Shown here: positions 43,292 to 52,003 of the stretch, piece by piece | Layout: every line of letters begins with the position of its first letter | Numbering within the stretch: the stretch's first letter is position 1 | DNA from: Actinomadura viridilutea | GTDB lineage: Bacteria; Actinomycetota; Actinomycetes; Streptosporangiales; Streptosporangiaceae | DNA: 64,000 nucleotides | Reading direction: 5' to 3' | NCBI GenBank assembly: GCA_003001795.1 | Contig: PVNI01000013.1 | Coordinates: 62,001 to 126,000, forward strand | The notes under the pieces: generated by a model | Databases searched by the model: none | What the model saw: only the letters and a program-made list of their open reading frames with translations | Told to the model about the DNA's origin: nothing | Program-made: the position numbers and the translations under genes

Positions 43292-44569
43292 TCATTGGAA
43301 GCGGGAGCTGGGGACGGGGCCGGGAGAGCGGACGCGGTCACGGGGGCCGGACAGCCAGTGGTCGCGGACGGCGCTGACGAATCGGCTGAGCACCCCGTCG
43401 GAGTCCGGGGGCGCGGTACCGTCGCCCTCTTCCACGGCGGGGGCGGTGCCGACGATCTCGGCGGCCAGTTCCTCGGCGGGCCGCTCGTCGGGCGGGACCT
43501 GCTCCACGTTGCCGCTGTCGGAGTCGAACCGGAGCCGCTCACCCCAGGGCTTCGCCACCGCCTGGTGCAGGAACCCGCTGATGTCCGCGCTGACCGGCGG
43601 CGGGTCGGTCCAGCAGGTGGCGTGCTCGAACAGCACCTGCCCCGGCGCGCGCTCCCACAGTCCGCGTGCGGCGGCCTCGTCGAGGTCGGCCTCGTTGAGG
43701 TCGTAGGCCACGACGAGGACGTCGGGACGCGCCGGGTCGAACGGCTCGGCGGGCAGGCCGAGGACCTCCGCGGCCGCCAGCCCGAGGATGCGGCTGGACC
43801 GGTCGGGGAGCAGGCCGACGGCCGCGGGCTCGCGTCCGGCCGCCGCCAGGATCAGGCGGAGCCTGTCCAGGCTGCGACGGCAGGTGGCGTACCCGTCGCC
43901 CATGTAGGCGTACCGGCCCGTCATGCCGTCGTCGAACCCGAACGGGGACAGGGTGGCCAGCACTCCGCCGGTGAGCGCGAAGTGCCATCCACGCAGGTCA
44001 CGGGTGTCGAGCGGGCTGACGGCACGGACCGCGCGGGCCCTACCGAGCATCCTGGCGAGACGGTCCCGGGCGGGCAGCCACCCGTCGTCCTCGGGCGCGG
44101 GCAGCCGCTCGGCCTCGACCGAGGCGCGGTCCAGGTCACCGGCCATGAGCGCGTTGTACGCCAGCAGATAGCGGTCCGGCCAAGGCCACAGGTCGGCGGC
44201 GTGCTCGTCCAGGACGGCGACGGCCTCTGCGTGCCGCCACTCGTCCTCCAGCGCGGCCACGAGCTCGGTCAGCAGGGCCCGCTCTCCGGGCACCAGAGCC
44301 AGCGCAGCGCGCAGTGCCGGCACCGCGAGGAACGAGACGCCTCGTTCCACGCACGCGTACCCGTAGTCGTACAGCTTCTGCGGGTCGGACGGATCGGCGG
44401 CCACGGCGACGGCCGCCTCCCGGAGGTCCTCGAAACCGGACCGGGCGGCCGCCTCCGCCATGAGACGCGCCGCTTCGGCCGGCTCCATGCCGTCGGCATG
44501 GGCACGGAGATGTCGCAGGAGCCCCGGAATGTCGCCGGACTGCAGCAATGCCTGTGCCTCGTCACTCAC
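43292..44569 (-). CDS. TPR-like protein of unknown function
   Basis: A 425-residue soluble protein. The first ~200 residues are helical pairs like TPR repeats (AVAVAADPSDPQKLYDYGYA, LVAALEDEWRHAEAVAVLDE). The second half has a mixed domain with YAYMGDGYATCRRSLDRLRL, SRILGLAAAEVLGLPAEPFD and VLVVAYDLNEADLDEAAARG. The pattern suggests an actinomycete-conserved 'hypothetical' family. The GTG at 44569 gives a sensible N-terminus although no clear ribosome site precedes it. Function unknown. It stands alone. Confidence 0.8.
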   Translation of the reverse strand: MSDEAQALLQSGDIPGLLRHLRAHADGMEPAEAARLMAEAAARSGFEDLREAAVAVAADPSDPQKLYDYGYACVERGVSFLAVPALRAALALVPGERALLTELVAALEDEWRHAEAVAVLDEHAADLWPWPDRYLLAYNALMAGDLDRASVEAERLPAPEDDGWLPARDRLARMLGRARAVRAVSPLDTRDLRGWHFALTGGVLATLSPFGFDDGMTGRYAYMGDGYATCRRSLDRLRLILAAAGREPAAVGLLPDRSSRILGLAAAEVLGLPAEPFDPARPDVLVVAYDLNEADLDEAAARGLWERAPGQVLFEHATCWTDPPPVSADISGFLHQAVAKPWGERLRFDSDSGNVEQVPPDERPAEELAAEIVGTAPAVEEGDGTAPPDSDGVLSRFVSAVRDHWLSGPRDRVRSPGPVPSSRFQ

Positions 44570-45073
44570 GAAATTGGACGGTACAGGTCGCAATAGATCT
44601 GAATCATCTGGTTTTTTAGCCGCGCATGACGCTCCTGGCGGCCTTCACCTCGCCCTGGCCTCGCTTGCCATCTCCCAGGTGACACCGCCGCCGCTTTGGC
44701 GACGAGACAGGAATGGTGCGGCCCTTGCACTCAAGGGCCCGACCAGGGGAAGCACGGCTGCACGATCTCCGCGGCTTTTCGGGTGCCGACGGCGCTGCCC
44801 CCCCGCACGCCAAGCGCCCACCCACCCCCGGCATTCGGGAATCTTCCCCCTCACGGTCACACATCGCGACCGATGGTGACCCATCGTGATTAGCCGCAGT
44901 TCAGCAGGGTAGTCACCGCTCGGCAGGAGGCTGCTCCGCATGCGGCCGACTGTCGGCCATACGTCGGCGCTGTGCGCCGCCTTCGACATATTGAGCGGTC
45001 GGCGTTTTCGCCGCGACCGCCCGTCCCGCCGCCTCTGCCGGTGTTCCCACCGGCCGCAAAGGGAGAAGAGCCG
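44570..45073. other. Intergenic region upstream of the monooxygenase gene
   Basis: About 500 bp with no recognised gene. Near 44851-44889 there are three related half-sites (TCACACATCG, CGATGGTGA, CCATCGTGA). A ribosome site GGGAGAAG stands before the next gene. Confidence 0.5.
44871..44886 (+). promoter_or_regulatory. Candidate operator, inverted repeat
   Basis: CGATGG-TGAC-CCATCG has perfect 6-bp arms. A third related half-site lies just upstream. It lies 190 bp before the monooxygenase start, so a long leader or another promoter would have to lie between. Confidence 0.4.
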
Positions 45074-45439
45074 ATGAGTACGACTTCGCGGGCCGATATG
45101 GCTTCCACCGGCTGCCACGACGATTCCGGCACCCGCTATCGCGTCCTGTTCTTCATCCGGGTGAGACCCGAGGACCAGGAGGCGTTCCGCCGGGCCTACG
45201 AGCAGATCCGCTGGGATGTGGCCAGGGTTCCGGGCCACCTGCGCGACCAGCTCTGCCAGTCCACCCAGGACCCCGGCGAGTGGCTGATCACCAGCGAGTG
45301 GGCCAGCGAAGACGCCTTCCTCGCCTGGGAACGCGATCCCGCCCACCGGGAGATGGTCGCTCCCATGATCAAGTACACGACGGAACGCCAGTCGCTGCGC
45401 TTCACGGTGCGCGCCACCACCGAGGCGGCCATGGCCTGA
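45074..45439 (+). CDS. Antibiotic-biosynthesis-monooxygenase-like (ABM) domain protein
   Basis: A 121-residue protein of the dimeric ferredoxin-like fold: YRVLFFIRVRPEDQEAFRRA, then EWLITSEWASEDAFLAWERD and HREMV. The ABM family includes cofactor-free monooxygenases (ActVA-Orf6) and heme-degrading enzymes; the residues here do not decide which. ATG 45074 follows GGGAGAAG. The N-terminal 20 residues are polar. An amidohydrolase gene follows 500 bp later on the same strand. Confidence 0.88.
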   Translation: MSTTSRADMASTGCHDDSGTRYRVLFFIRVRPEDQEAFRRAYEQIRWDVARVPGHLRDQLCQSTQDPGEWLITSEWASEDAFLAWERDPAHREMVAPMIKYTTERQSLRFTVRATTEAAMA

Positions 45440-45945
45440 CCGCGGCGGGCCCGGCGGACGCCGTCACGCGGCACCGGCTCGACGCGGTCCCCGGTTCCGC
45501 GCCATGGCACCGTCCTCCGCCGCGGCCGGTCCCAGGAGCGGCGCGAGTGCCTGCCGTCCGCCCGCCGCCGGCCGCCGACCGTCGCCTGCGGGGCACGCGG
45601 TGGTGCTGGAGGGCCGGCTGCGTCCGATCGCCGGTGCCGGGGCGATCCCGCGGGTGCCGGCGCGACGTCCCGGGCACGTGGCGTACGCCGAGGGCAGCCT
45701 GGTGAGGCGCAGGTCCGTCGGCCGCTCGGACAGCGCCGCACCTCAGCGAGGACGCCCGTGCAGTTCGACCGCAGGCCCGCACAAGCGGCCCGAGAAACCG
45801 TCAGGCGACGGCGCGCACGACGCACTCCCGTCACGGCATTCGTGACGGTGAAGGTGCCGGGGCGGCAGAGCCGTCGCGGGCGGTCGCCGCGGGGCCGCCG
45901 GGGGACGCCGACGCCCATCGTCCAGAACGCCTCAGGAGGCGAGCG
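45440..45945. other. Intergenic, possibly decayed coding sequence
   Basis: About 500 bp of very high G+C with no named product in any frame. A plus-strand reading VAYAEGSLVRRRSVGRSDS stops soon. The end contains the GGAGG ribosome site for the next gene. Confidence 0.4.
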
Positions 45946-46908
45946 ATGACCATTGACTGCCACGCGCACATCTCCCCACCGGACAAGGCTCGGCGCTTCC
46001 CGCTGCCGTCGAGCCTCACCGACGTCGACGGCATGATCGAGAGCAAGCTGGCGGACGGCGTGCGGATGTCGATCGTCGGCAGCCCGGTCGGCGGCGGCGT
46101 GATGGCGCCGATTCCCGGCGTCGACAACTACGCGCAGACCGTCGACCAGCTGAGGGCCTTCCACGACTGGCTCGGCGGCACCGTCGCGGATCACTTCGAC
46201 CACCTGCGCGGCCTGGTGTACGTCGACCCTTTCGCGGACGACGAGCACCTGGAGGCCGCGGCCCGGACGCTGGCCGAACCGGAGTTCGTCGGGCTGATCA
46301 TCAACACCAGCGTCGCCGGACGCTATCTGAACGATCCGCGCTGCGACGGCTTCTTCGCGATGGCCGCCGAGCAGGACGTCCCGGTGATGCTGCACGCCCC
46401 GGCCTGGCCCGCCGCCGGCGCCGGGCTGACGGACCCGCTGCTGCTGGAGGGCATCGGCCGGTTCGACGACGTCTCCGCGGGGGTCGCCTGCGTCATCTTC
46501 GGCGGCTGGCTGGAGAAGTATCCCGGCCTGCGGATCATCGCCACGGCAGGCGGCGGCGCGCTGGCCCTGATGGTGGAACGGCTCGACCGGGCCTACCGCG
46601 CGCCGCACTGGGGCGGAGCACGGCCGAACGGCGAACGCGGCTGGCCGATCAGCCGCCCGCCGAGCTCGTTCCTGCGCCAGATCTGGGTCGACACCGCCAC
46701 CCCCAGCCGTCTCGCGCTGCGCGCGGCGCTCGCCGCGTTCGGCTCCGACCGGATCCTCTTCGGCACCGACTCCCCGCCGCTGCCCGACGTGGTCGGCGAC
46801 GGCCTGCGCGCCGTGGCCGAAGTGTCGCCGAGCGAGGAGCAGCGTCAGGCGATCTGCCACGAGAACGCGGCGAGGCTGTTCACCCTCCCCGTGCACGCCG
46901 CCACGTGA
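45946..46908 (+). CDS. Amidohydrolase-2 family (ACMSD-like) hydrolase/decarboxylase
   Basis: A 320-residue TIM-barrel metalloenzyme. The metal motif HxH is in DCHAHISP, a His in VMLHAPAWP, and the catalytic Asp in ILFGTDSPP. Members include ACMSD, gamma-resorcylate decarboxylase and related aromatic-acid enzymes. ATG 45946 follows GGAGG. It may act with the ABM-type enzyme upstream on an aromatic compound. The C-terminal 20 residues are usual for the family. Exact substrate not predictable. Confidence 0.92.
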   Translation: MTIDCHAHISPPDKARRFPLPSSLTDVDGMIESKLADGVRMSIVGSPVGGGVMAPIPGVDNYAQTVDQLRAFHDWLGGTVADHFDHLRGLVYVDPFADDEHLEAAARTLAEPEFVGLIINTSVAGRYLNDPRCDGFFAMAAEQDVPVMLHAPAWPAAGAGLTDPLLLEGIGRFDDVSAGVACVIFGGWLEKYPGLRIIATAGGGALALMVERLDRAYRAPHWGGARPNGERGWPISRPPSSFLRQIWVDTATPSRLALRAALAAFGSDRILFGTDSPPLPDVVGDGLRAVAEVSPSEEQRQAICHENAARLFTLPVHAAT

Positions 46909-47336
46909 ACCGCGCAGTCACCCGCGAAGGGACCGGCGAGCAGCCGCCCGCCCCTCGCCGGTCCCCACGGCGCTGCTCTTGCACGGCCTTTTCCAGGTTC
47001 GGCCTCCACCCGGCGCGGCGATGCCGACGGCCAGTACGCGAAACCCGCATCGGCAGACACCGCTGGCCGCACGACGCTCCGTTCCCTCCTGCACGTCCCC
47101 GCGTCGACCGGCGGCGGTGTGCACGAAGCAGCGGCGGGCACCACGGCCGCGGTTGCGAGCACGGTGGGACAGACACTTGTCGACCTCGCAGTGCTGCCAC
47201 GAGCGGCATTCACCTACAGCTGCGGCCATCTCATGGACAGGGCATCGATATGTGCGACCGCTCGCTGCGCTCCAGTCGCGGCCGATCGGACGGCTCGGTC
47301 ATCGCCGCACGGACGCACGACGGATGTCCGCCCCGG
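46909..47336. other. Intergenic, no recognised gene
   Basis: About 430 bp. A plus-strand frame at 47119-47343 contains GTTAAVASTVGQTLVDLAVL, hydrophobic but without a family. Nothing else is seen. Confidence 0.4.
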
Positions 47337-47933
47337 TCAATAGATGGTGATGCGGCCGCTGCCATGGACGGAGCGGATGCCCTCTCCGAAGCAGCGCAGC
47401 AGCCGCCCCCTGGGCCGCACGGTGCCGCGGAACCGGTGCCCTGCCAGATAGCCGGCGGTGACGCGTCCGTTCAACGGGGTCTTGGTGGACGGGCGGCTTC
47501 TCCCGGCGCCGTCCGGACGCAATATCGACCTCGCGATCCGGCGTCCCTCGGCATCGCGCCAGGTGATCGTGGCGCGGCCGCGCAGGTCCTGGACGCCGGT
47601 GCAGCTCGCCAGGGCGCTGCCTCTCAGCTTGATGACCCCCGAGGCGATGCGCGACCGGCGCCCGGTGAGGGACGTGCAGCCGCGCAGCACCAACGTGGCG
47701 CGGGTGGTGACGAGCTGGCGCCGCAACCGGATCGCCGGGCGGAAGGTCATCGGCTTCCCGGCCGGAGTCTTGAACGTGCAGGTCAACAAGGCCTCACGAG
47801 GGTCGACGCGCACGGCCTGCCGCGGCTCCGCCGGACGGTTGGCGAGCGCAGGAGCGGCGGGACCGGCGATGCCGGCGAAGACGAGCGGCACGACCAGACC
47901 GCGGAGCGCGAGGCGGCCGGACAGCACGGACAT
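47337..47933 (-). CDS. Secreted protein of unknown function with four cysteines
   Basis: A 198-residue protein with a signal peptide (LRGLVVPLVFAGIAGPAAPA, cleavage near ALA). The mature part is basic and beta-rich with cysteines in LLTCTFKT, LRGCTSL, LASCTGVQ and LLRCFGEG, probably two disulfides. ATG 47933 follows GGGGGAG. The end repeats short units like GRVTAGYLAGHRFRGTVRPR. A nested palindrome lies upstream. No family recognised; similar small exported proteins are frequent in Streptosporangiales. Confidence 0.8.
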   Translation of the reverse strand: MSVLSGRLALRGLVVPLVFAGIAGPAAPALANRPAEPRQAVRVDPREALLTCTFKTPAGKPMTFRPAIRLRRQLVTTRATLVLRGCTSLTGRRSRIASGVIKLRGSALASCTGVQDLRGRATITWRDAEGRRIARSILRPDGAGRSRPSTKTPLNGRVTAGYLAGHRFRGTVRPRGRLLRCFGEGIRSVHGSGRITIY

Positions 47934-47959
47934 GGCTCCCCCTTTCGCTTGGATGCATA

Positions 47960-47998
47960 CAGTGATTACTTCGCTACTATATGTAGCACCAGTCACTG
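47960..47998 (-). promoter_or_regulatory. Nested palindrome before the secreted-protein gene
   Basis: The inner GCTAC-TATAT-GTAGC (47973-47987) lies between outer arms CAGTGA (47960-47965) and TCACTG (47993-47998). The centres differ by one base. It lies 27-65 bases before the start codon, so it probably controls this gene. Confidence 0.45.
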
Positions 47999-48473
47999 AC
48001 ATCGCAGGCACCCGGCCCCGTCCAGACCTCGCCGCCCGGCCCGCTCCACTCCTTGCGGCCGGTGGTGGCCGGAAGGGGCTACCCGGCTCAGGAGGCGTAC
48101 ATGCCGGGAAGAGCGGACCGATTCTCCTCACGAGGAGCCCCGCTCGCCCCATCAGCTCGAGCAAGGGACCACCACTCCGACCTCGTCAGCCTCCACACGA
48201 CAGTCGGCCCGGCCTCGGCATGCGAAGACTCCACCACCGACTGCCGTGTTTTGCACCAGCCCGCCTCGATGCGCTGCTCACTCGGCACAGCTCTGCGCAA
48301 CGTCTGGCCGAACGGGGCTCACACCTGTGCGCAACTGGACGACGCGAAGGCCGCGTCACTCATCACCGCTAACGAGGCCCCGGAAGCGGATAGCGGTCGA
48401 AGCCCCTTCACCGACCATGGCTGCCACCAACACGGTCCATCACGACACGGCTTTCACCAACACGAACGTCATT
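47999..48473. other. Intergenic, no recognised gene
   Basis: About 475 bp. Open frames on the plus strand run into the tandem repeat that follows but have random, Arg/Pro/Thr-rich content. Confidence 0.4.
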
Positions 48474-49035
48474 TCCAACGCAGCCGATCGGATGACCACC
48501 CGCGCGCGGGCCACTCCGCCGCCAACACCTTCAGAGACGGCACACACCCAACCCGGGACGTCCAGCGGAAACGGGTGCACCCACAAACCCGACCTGGGAG
48601 ACGCGCCCGCAGGTCGCGCCAGCCACCACCACCGGATTTGGACCGCCCGACAGCGTCCTACGCCAACCGCCGGCGGTGTGGGGCAAGAGGTGAGAACACC
48701 ACACCGAACACGGCTCCCTGCCCACCGGCGCGATCAACCGAGATGGTCTCCAACGCCGCCGACCGGATGACCATCCGCGCGGGCCACTCCGCCGCCAACA
48801 CCTTCAGAGACGGCACACACCGAACCAGCACGTCCATCGGAGACGGCGCACCTACAAGGCCGACCTGGACCGACGCGCTCCAAGGCCCCGTCAGCCACCG
48901 ATCCCGAATCTGGACCACCCCGCTGCGTCCGACGCCACCCGCCGGCCGTGGCGGGGCAGGAGGTGCGAACACCACACCGAACACGGCTCCCTGTTAGTCG
49001 GCGCGGTCCTCAACCGAGGCCGTCTCCAGCGCCGC
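48474..49035 (+). repeat. 275-bp tandem repeat, two copies plus a partial third
   Basis: Copy one starts at 48474 and copy two at 48749, an offset of 275 bases. Both contain the block CCACTCCGCCGCCAACACCT and, near the end, ACACCACACCGAACACGGCT. A third copy begins at about 49025 and stops after a few bases. The copies differ at many positions and do not keep one shared reading frame, so they are probably non-coding. Confidence 0.85.
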
Positions 49036-49135
49036 CTCGCAGTGGTCGGCAGCGACGTGATCTGTCAGCGGTGCACGTCCAGCAGAAACGGCGCCGCGCG
49101 GGCGTACCGGGCCGACGCGTCCGGCGCCGGCGTGA

Positions 49136-49558
49136 TCAGCTGCGCTTGCGCGAGCGGGGGAGGTGGCGGTTGACGTGGGGCGCCATCATCTGGGCGCGGA
49201 GCCGTTCGAGTTCGCGGCGCTCGCGTTTCGTGGGACGGCCCGCGCCCCGTTCGCGGCGGGCGACGGGCATCAGCAGCTCGCGCGGCGGCGGAGGCGGGCT
49301 GTTGTCGATCAGGCATTCCTGGGCGACGGACGCGCCGACGCGGCGGCGGATGATCCGCTGCACCACGACGACCCGTTCGCGTCCCTCGTGCCGCAGGCGC
49401 ACCTCGTCACCGGGCTTGACCAGCGAGGACGGCTTGGCGCGCTTGTCGTTGAGCCGGACGTGCCCGGCGCGGCAGGCGGCGGTGGCCATCGAACGGGTCT
49501 TGAGCAGCCGCACCGCCCAGATCCACACGTCGATCCGCACCGAGTCGCCGTCCGCCAT
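49136..49558 (-). CDS. S4-domain RNA-binding protein (HslR-like)
   Basis: A 140-residue protein. The S4 motif covers residues 8-70 (RIDVWIWAVRLLKTRSMATA, CRAGHVRLNDKRAKPSSLV, KPGDEVRLRHEGRERVVVV). A proline stretch and a basic tail follow (KRERRELERLRAQMM). HslR in E. coli rescues stalled 50S subunits carrying nascent peptide; that role here is inferred from the family. ATG 49558. It stands alone. Confidence 0.93.
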   Translation of the reverse strand: MADGDSVRIDVWIWAVRLLKTRSMATAACRAGHVRLNDKRAKPSSLVKPGDEVRLRHEGRERVVVVQRIIRRRVGASVAQECLIDNSPPPPPRELLMPVARRERGAGRPTKRERRELERLRAQMMAPHVNRHLPRSRKRS

Positions 49559-49645
49559 GGCACGACATTAACGCACAGGCCCGGCTCGGTCCTTTCGGGC
49601 GCCGAACCGTGCCCGGCCGCGGACGCCCGCCGCTCCCCCCGCGGC

Positions 49646-50089
49646 TCAAGTGGCGAACAGCTGGTCCATGTCGGCGAACGCCTTGAATTCCAGGGCGTTG
49701 CCCGCTGGGTCGAGCAAGAACATGGTCCACTGCTCTCCGGGCTCGCCCTTGAACCGCACGTACGGTTCGATCACGAACTGGACGCCGGCGGCGCGCAGCC
49801 GGTCGGCGAGCGCGTGGAACTCCTCGACGGGCAGCACGAGCCCGAAGTGCGGGACCGGAACCTGGTGGCCGTCCACGGCATTGGTCCCGGCGACGGCGTC
49901 GCGCGGCGTGTCCGAGGGCCCGTCGCCGACCTGGTGGGTGACGACCTGGTGCCCCATGAAGTTCCAGTCGATCCACCTGGCGTCGGAGCGGCCCTGGCTG
50001 AACCCGAGCACCGTGCCGTAGAACTCGCGGGCCGCCTCGAGGTCATCGACCGGAATCGCCAGATGGAACGGGGGCAGCTGCTTGCTCAT
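49646..50089 (-). CDS. VOC family (glyoxalase-like) protein
   Basis: A 147-residue protein of two paired beta-alpha-beta-beta-beta units. The first begins FHLAIPVDDLEAAREFYGTV with a His ligand, and the second has PHFGLVLPVEEFHAL and the closing MFLLDPAGNALEFKAF with a Glu ligand. It resembles the glyoxalase/dioxygenase superfamily whose members isomerise or oxidise small molecules. ATG 50089 follows GGAGAG. It lies 69 bp downstream of a dehydrogenase gene on the same strand and may share its transcript. Confidence 0.92.
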   Translation of the reverse strand: MSKQLPPFHLAIPVDDLEAAREFYGTVLGFSQGRSDARWIDWNFMGHQVVTHQVGDGPSDTPRDAVAGTNAVDGHQVPVPHFGLVLPVEEFHALADRLRAAGVQFVIEPYVRFKGEPGEQWTMFLLDPAGNALEFKAFADMDQLFAT

Positions 50090-50158
50090 CTCTCTCCATC
50101 TTCTTGACGGACGGACGGCGCCGTAAACAGGGGCGTCTCGGACGTGCCGTGCGGCCGG

Positions 50159-51112
50159 TCAGTTCACCGGCGTGGGGGGCTCCTCGCCCGCGAGGACGGC
50201 GGCGGCGTTCGCCACCGACAGGCGGCACATCCGTTCCCGGGTCGCCACGCCGGCGCTGCCCAGGTGCGGGGTCAGCACGGTGTTCGGCAGCTCGAGCAGC
50301 CGGGGGTCGACGCGCGGCTCGTCCTCGAACACGTCGAGCCCGGCCGCGGCGATCGTCCCCGAGCGCAGCGCCTCGACGAGCGCGTCCTCGTCCACGATCC
50401 CGCCGCGCGCGGTGTTGATCAAGATCGCCGTCGGCTTCATCCGGCGCAGCGCCGCCGCGTCGATCAGGTGCCGGGTCCGCTCCGTCAGCGGGCAGTGCAG
50501 GGTGACGACGTCGCTGCGTTCCAGCAGCTCCGGCAGCTCCAGGAACTCCACGTCGTCGTCCGGCGGCGCCGACCGGGACGGCGTCGCCACGATCTTCATG
50601 TCGAACGCGCGGGCCCGCTTGGCCACGGCGCGTCCGATCCGGCCGTAGCCGACGATGCCGAGCGTCGTCCCCGCGCTGACGTCCAGGCCGAGCAGCATGC
50701 GCGGCCCCCAGACCCACGGCTTCCGCTCGCGCAGCAGGCGGTCGCCGTCCAGCACCCGCCGGGCCGTCGCCAGGATGAGCCCCATCGTCAGATCGGCGGT
50801 CGCGCCGTCGAGCACGCCGGGCGTGTTGGTGACCCGGACGCCGCGCTCGGTCGCGGCCGCGACGTCGATGTTGTCGTACCCGACCGCGGTATTGGCCACG
50901 ACCTTCAGTTGGGGACCGGCCGCGTCCAGGAACTCCGCGTCGATCCGTTCGGTGAGCGTGCACACGACGGCGGCGGCCCCGGCGGCGTCCCGCAGCAGCG
51001 CCGCCCGCTCCGGCGGGTCCTCCCCTCCCACGACGACCGGCAACCCGATCTTGCGCACTTCTCGCATCGCCGCGTCGGTCAGCAGCCGGGGGACGTAGAC
51101 ATGCGGCTCCAT
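50159..51112 (-). CDS. D-isomer-specific 2-hydroxyacid dehydrogenase (glyoxylate/hydroxypyruvate reductase-like)
   Basis: A 317-residue NAD(P)-dependent dehydrogenase. The nucleotide motif is GIVGYGRIGRAVAKRA. The catalytic Arg is in NTARGGIVDE, Glu in DVFEDEP, and His in LTPHLGSAG. The sequence VANTAVGYDNIDV is typical of the glyoxylate reductase/gluconate 2-dehydrogenase branch. ATG 51112 follows AGAAGGG; five further in-frame codons upstream are not needed. Probably transcribed with the VOC gene. Confidence 0.94.
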   Translation of the reverse strand: MEPHVYVPRLLTDAAMREVRKIGLPVVVGGEDPPERAALLRDAAGAAAVVCTLTERIDAEFLDAAGPQLKVVANTAVGYDNIDVAAATERGVRVTNTPGVLDGATADLTMGLILATARRVLDGDRLLRERKPWVWGPRMLLGLDVSAGTTLGIVGYGRIGRAVAKRARAFDMKIVATPSRSAPPDDDVEFLELPELLERSDVVTLHCPLTERTRHLIDAAALRRMKPTAILINTARGGIVDEDALVEALRSGTIAAAGLDVFEDEPRVDPRLLELPNTVLTPHLGSAGVATRERMCRLSVANAAAVLAGEEPPTPVN

Positions 51113-51195
51113 GTTCACCCTTCTCACGAGCGCGGAGGGCGCTCAGTCGGCTCGTTCTCCAACCCGCCGGACCACGGTGCGCCGCATGTCGGCCG

Positions 51196-51687
51196 TCAAC
51201 GTGCGCCGTGGTCGGCTGCGGTCTTCTGACGTGCTGCGAAGAGGCTTTCAAGCCGGCGTCGCTGCTCGTCGTCGAAGACCCGCTTAGGGAGGAAGGCCGC
51301 AAACTGACGGTTCATGAAGAGCAGCCAGAACTCCGGAGTGGAGTCGATCCGATCGAAGAGGGACCAGCGCATCGTCACGGCGGACTGATCGGTCCGGACC
51401 TCGTAGCTGTCGCTCGTCACGTGGACGGTCGTGGGCCTGCACAGGTAGCCGAGCTGCCGCCGGGCCACCCAGCGGACCGCCCACCGCAGCGCGAGGGGGA
51501 CGACGGCGGCCCCGGCGAACATGCCGATGCCCAGGGCGATGGCGTCGACCAGAAGGCACAGGAGCCCCACCGCGACCATTACGGTCGGCAACGTCAGGCG
51601 CAGGGGTCTGAACTGCCGTTTCGCGCCCAGACAGACCGCCCGCATCACTTCGTCGGGACTGGGCTGACAGTCGACAGTGAAGTCCAC
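51196..51687 (-). CDS. YcxB-like membrane protein
   Basis: A 163-residue protein with two adjacent membrane helices near residues 35-75 and a cytosolic C-terminal part of the YcxB type (TVHVTSDSYEVRTDQSAVTM, RWSLFDRIDSTPEFWLLFMN, FLPKRVFDDEQRRRLESLFA). Function of the family is unknown. I chose GTG 51687 because GGAGG stands six bases upstream; a longer frame starts at 51735 without support. Confidence 0.85.
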   Translation of the reverse strand: MDFTVDCQPSPDEVMRAVCLGAKRQFRPLRLTLPTVMVAVGLLCLLVDAIALGIGMFAGAAVVPLALRWAVRWVARRQLGYLCRPTTVHVTSDSYEVRTDQSAVTMRWSLFDRIDSTPEFWLLFMNRQFAAFLPKRVFDDEQRRRLESLFAARQKTAADHGAR

Positions 51688-52003
51688 CGTGCCTCCTTCG
51701 CCGTTCGAGGAGGGTGGCCGATCGGGCACCGACACGGGCGACGGACGTCCTCCCGGCGCATTAGCGCGATCGTGGCCTGAGCGCGGAGCTTACCCTTCGC
51801 CCCTCTCCAAGCAAAACATCGGACTTGCGGCTTCAGGGCGTCTTCATCCCGGGTGCCCGACGTTTTCGGCGACGGCGTCCGGGATCGGCGCCGCGGGACG
51901 GTGTCGGTGTCGCACCGACGGCCGCCCGAAGGACGTCGAGGTCGCACCCGGACCGATGATCACTACTGGATTCGGCATCCAATGTGTGGTGGAGTGGGGT
52001 GCC

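Noticed and set aside
48053..48997. 314-codon plus-strand frame through the 275-bp repeats
   Set aside because: The two repeat copies are read in it with different content and length changes, and the product is low-complexity, so it is not a gene.
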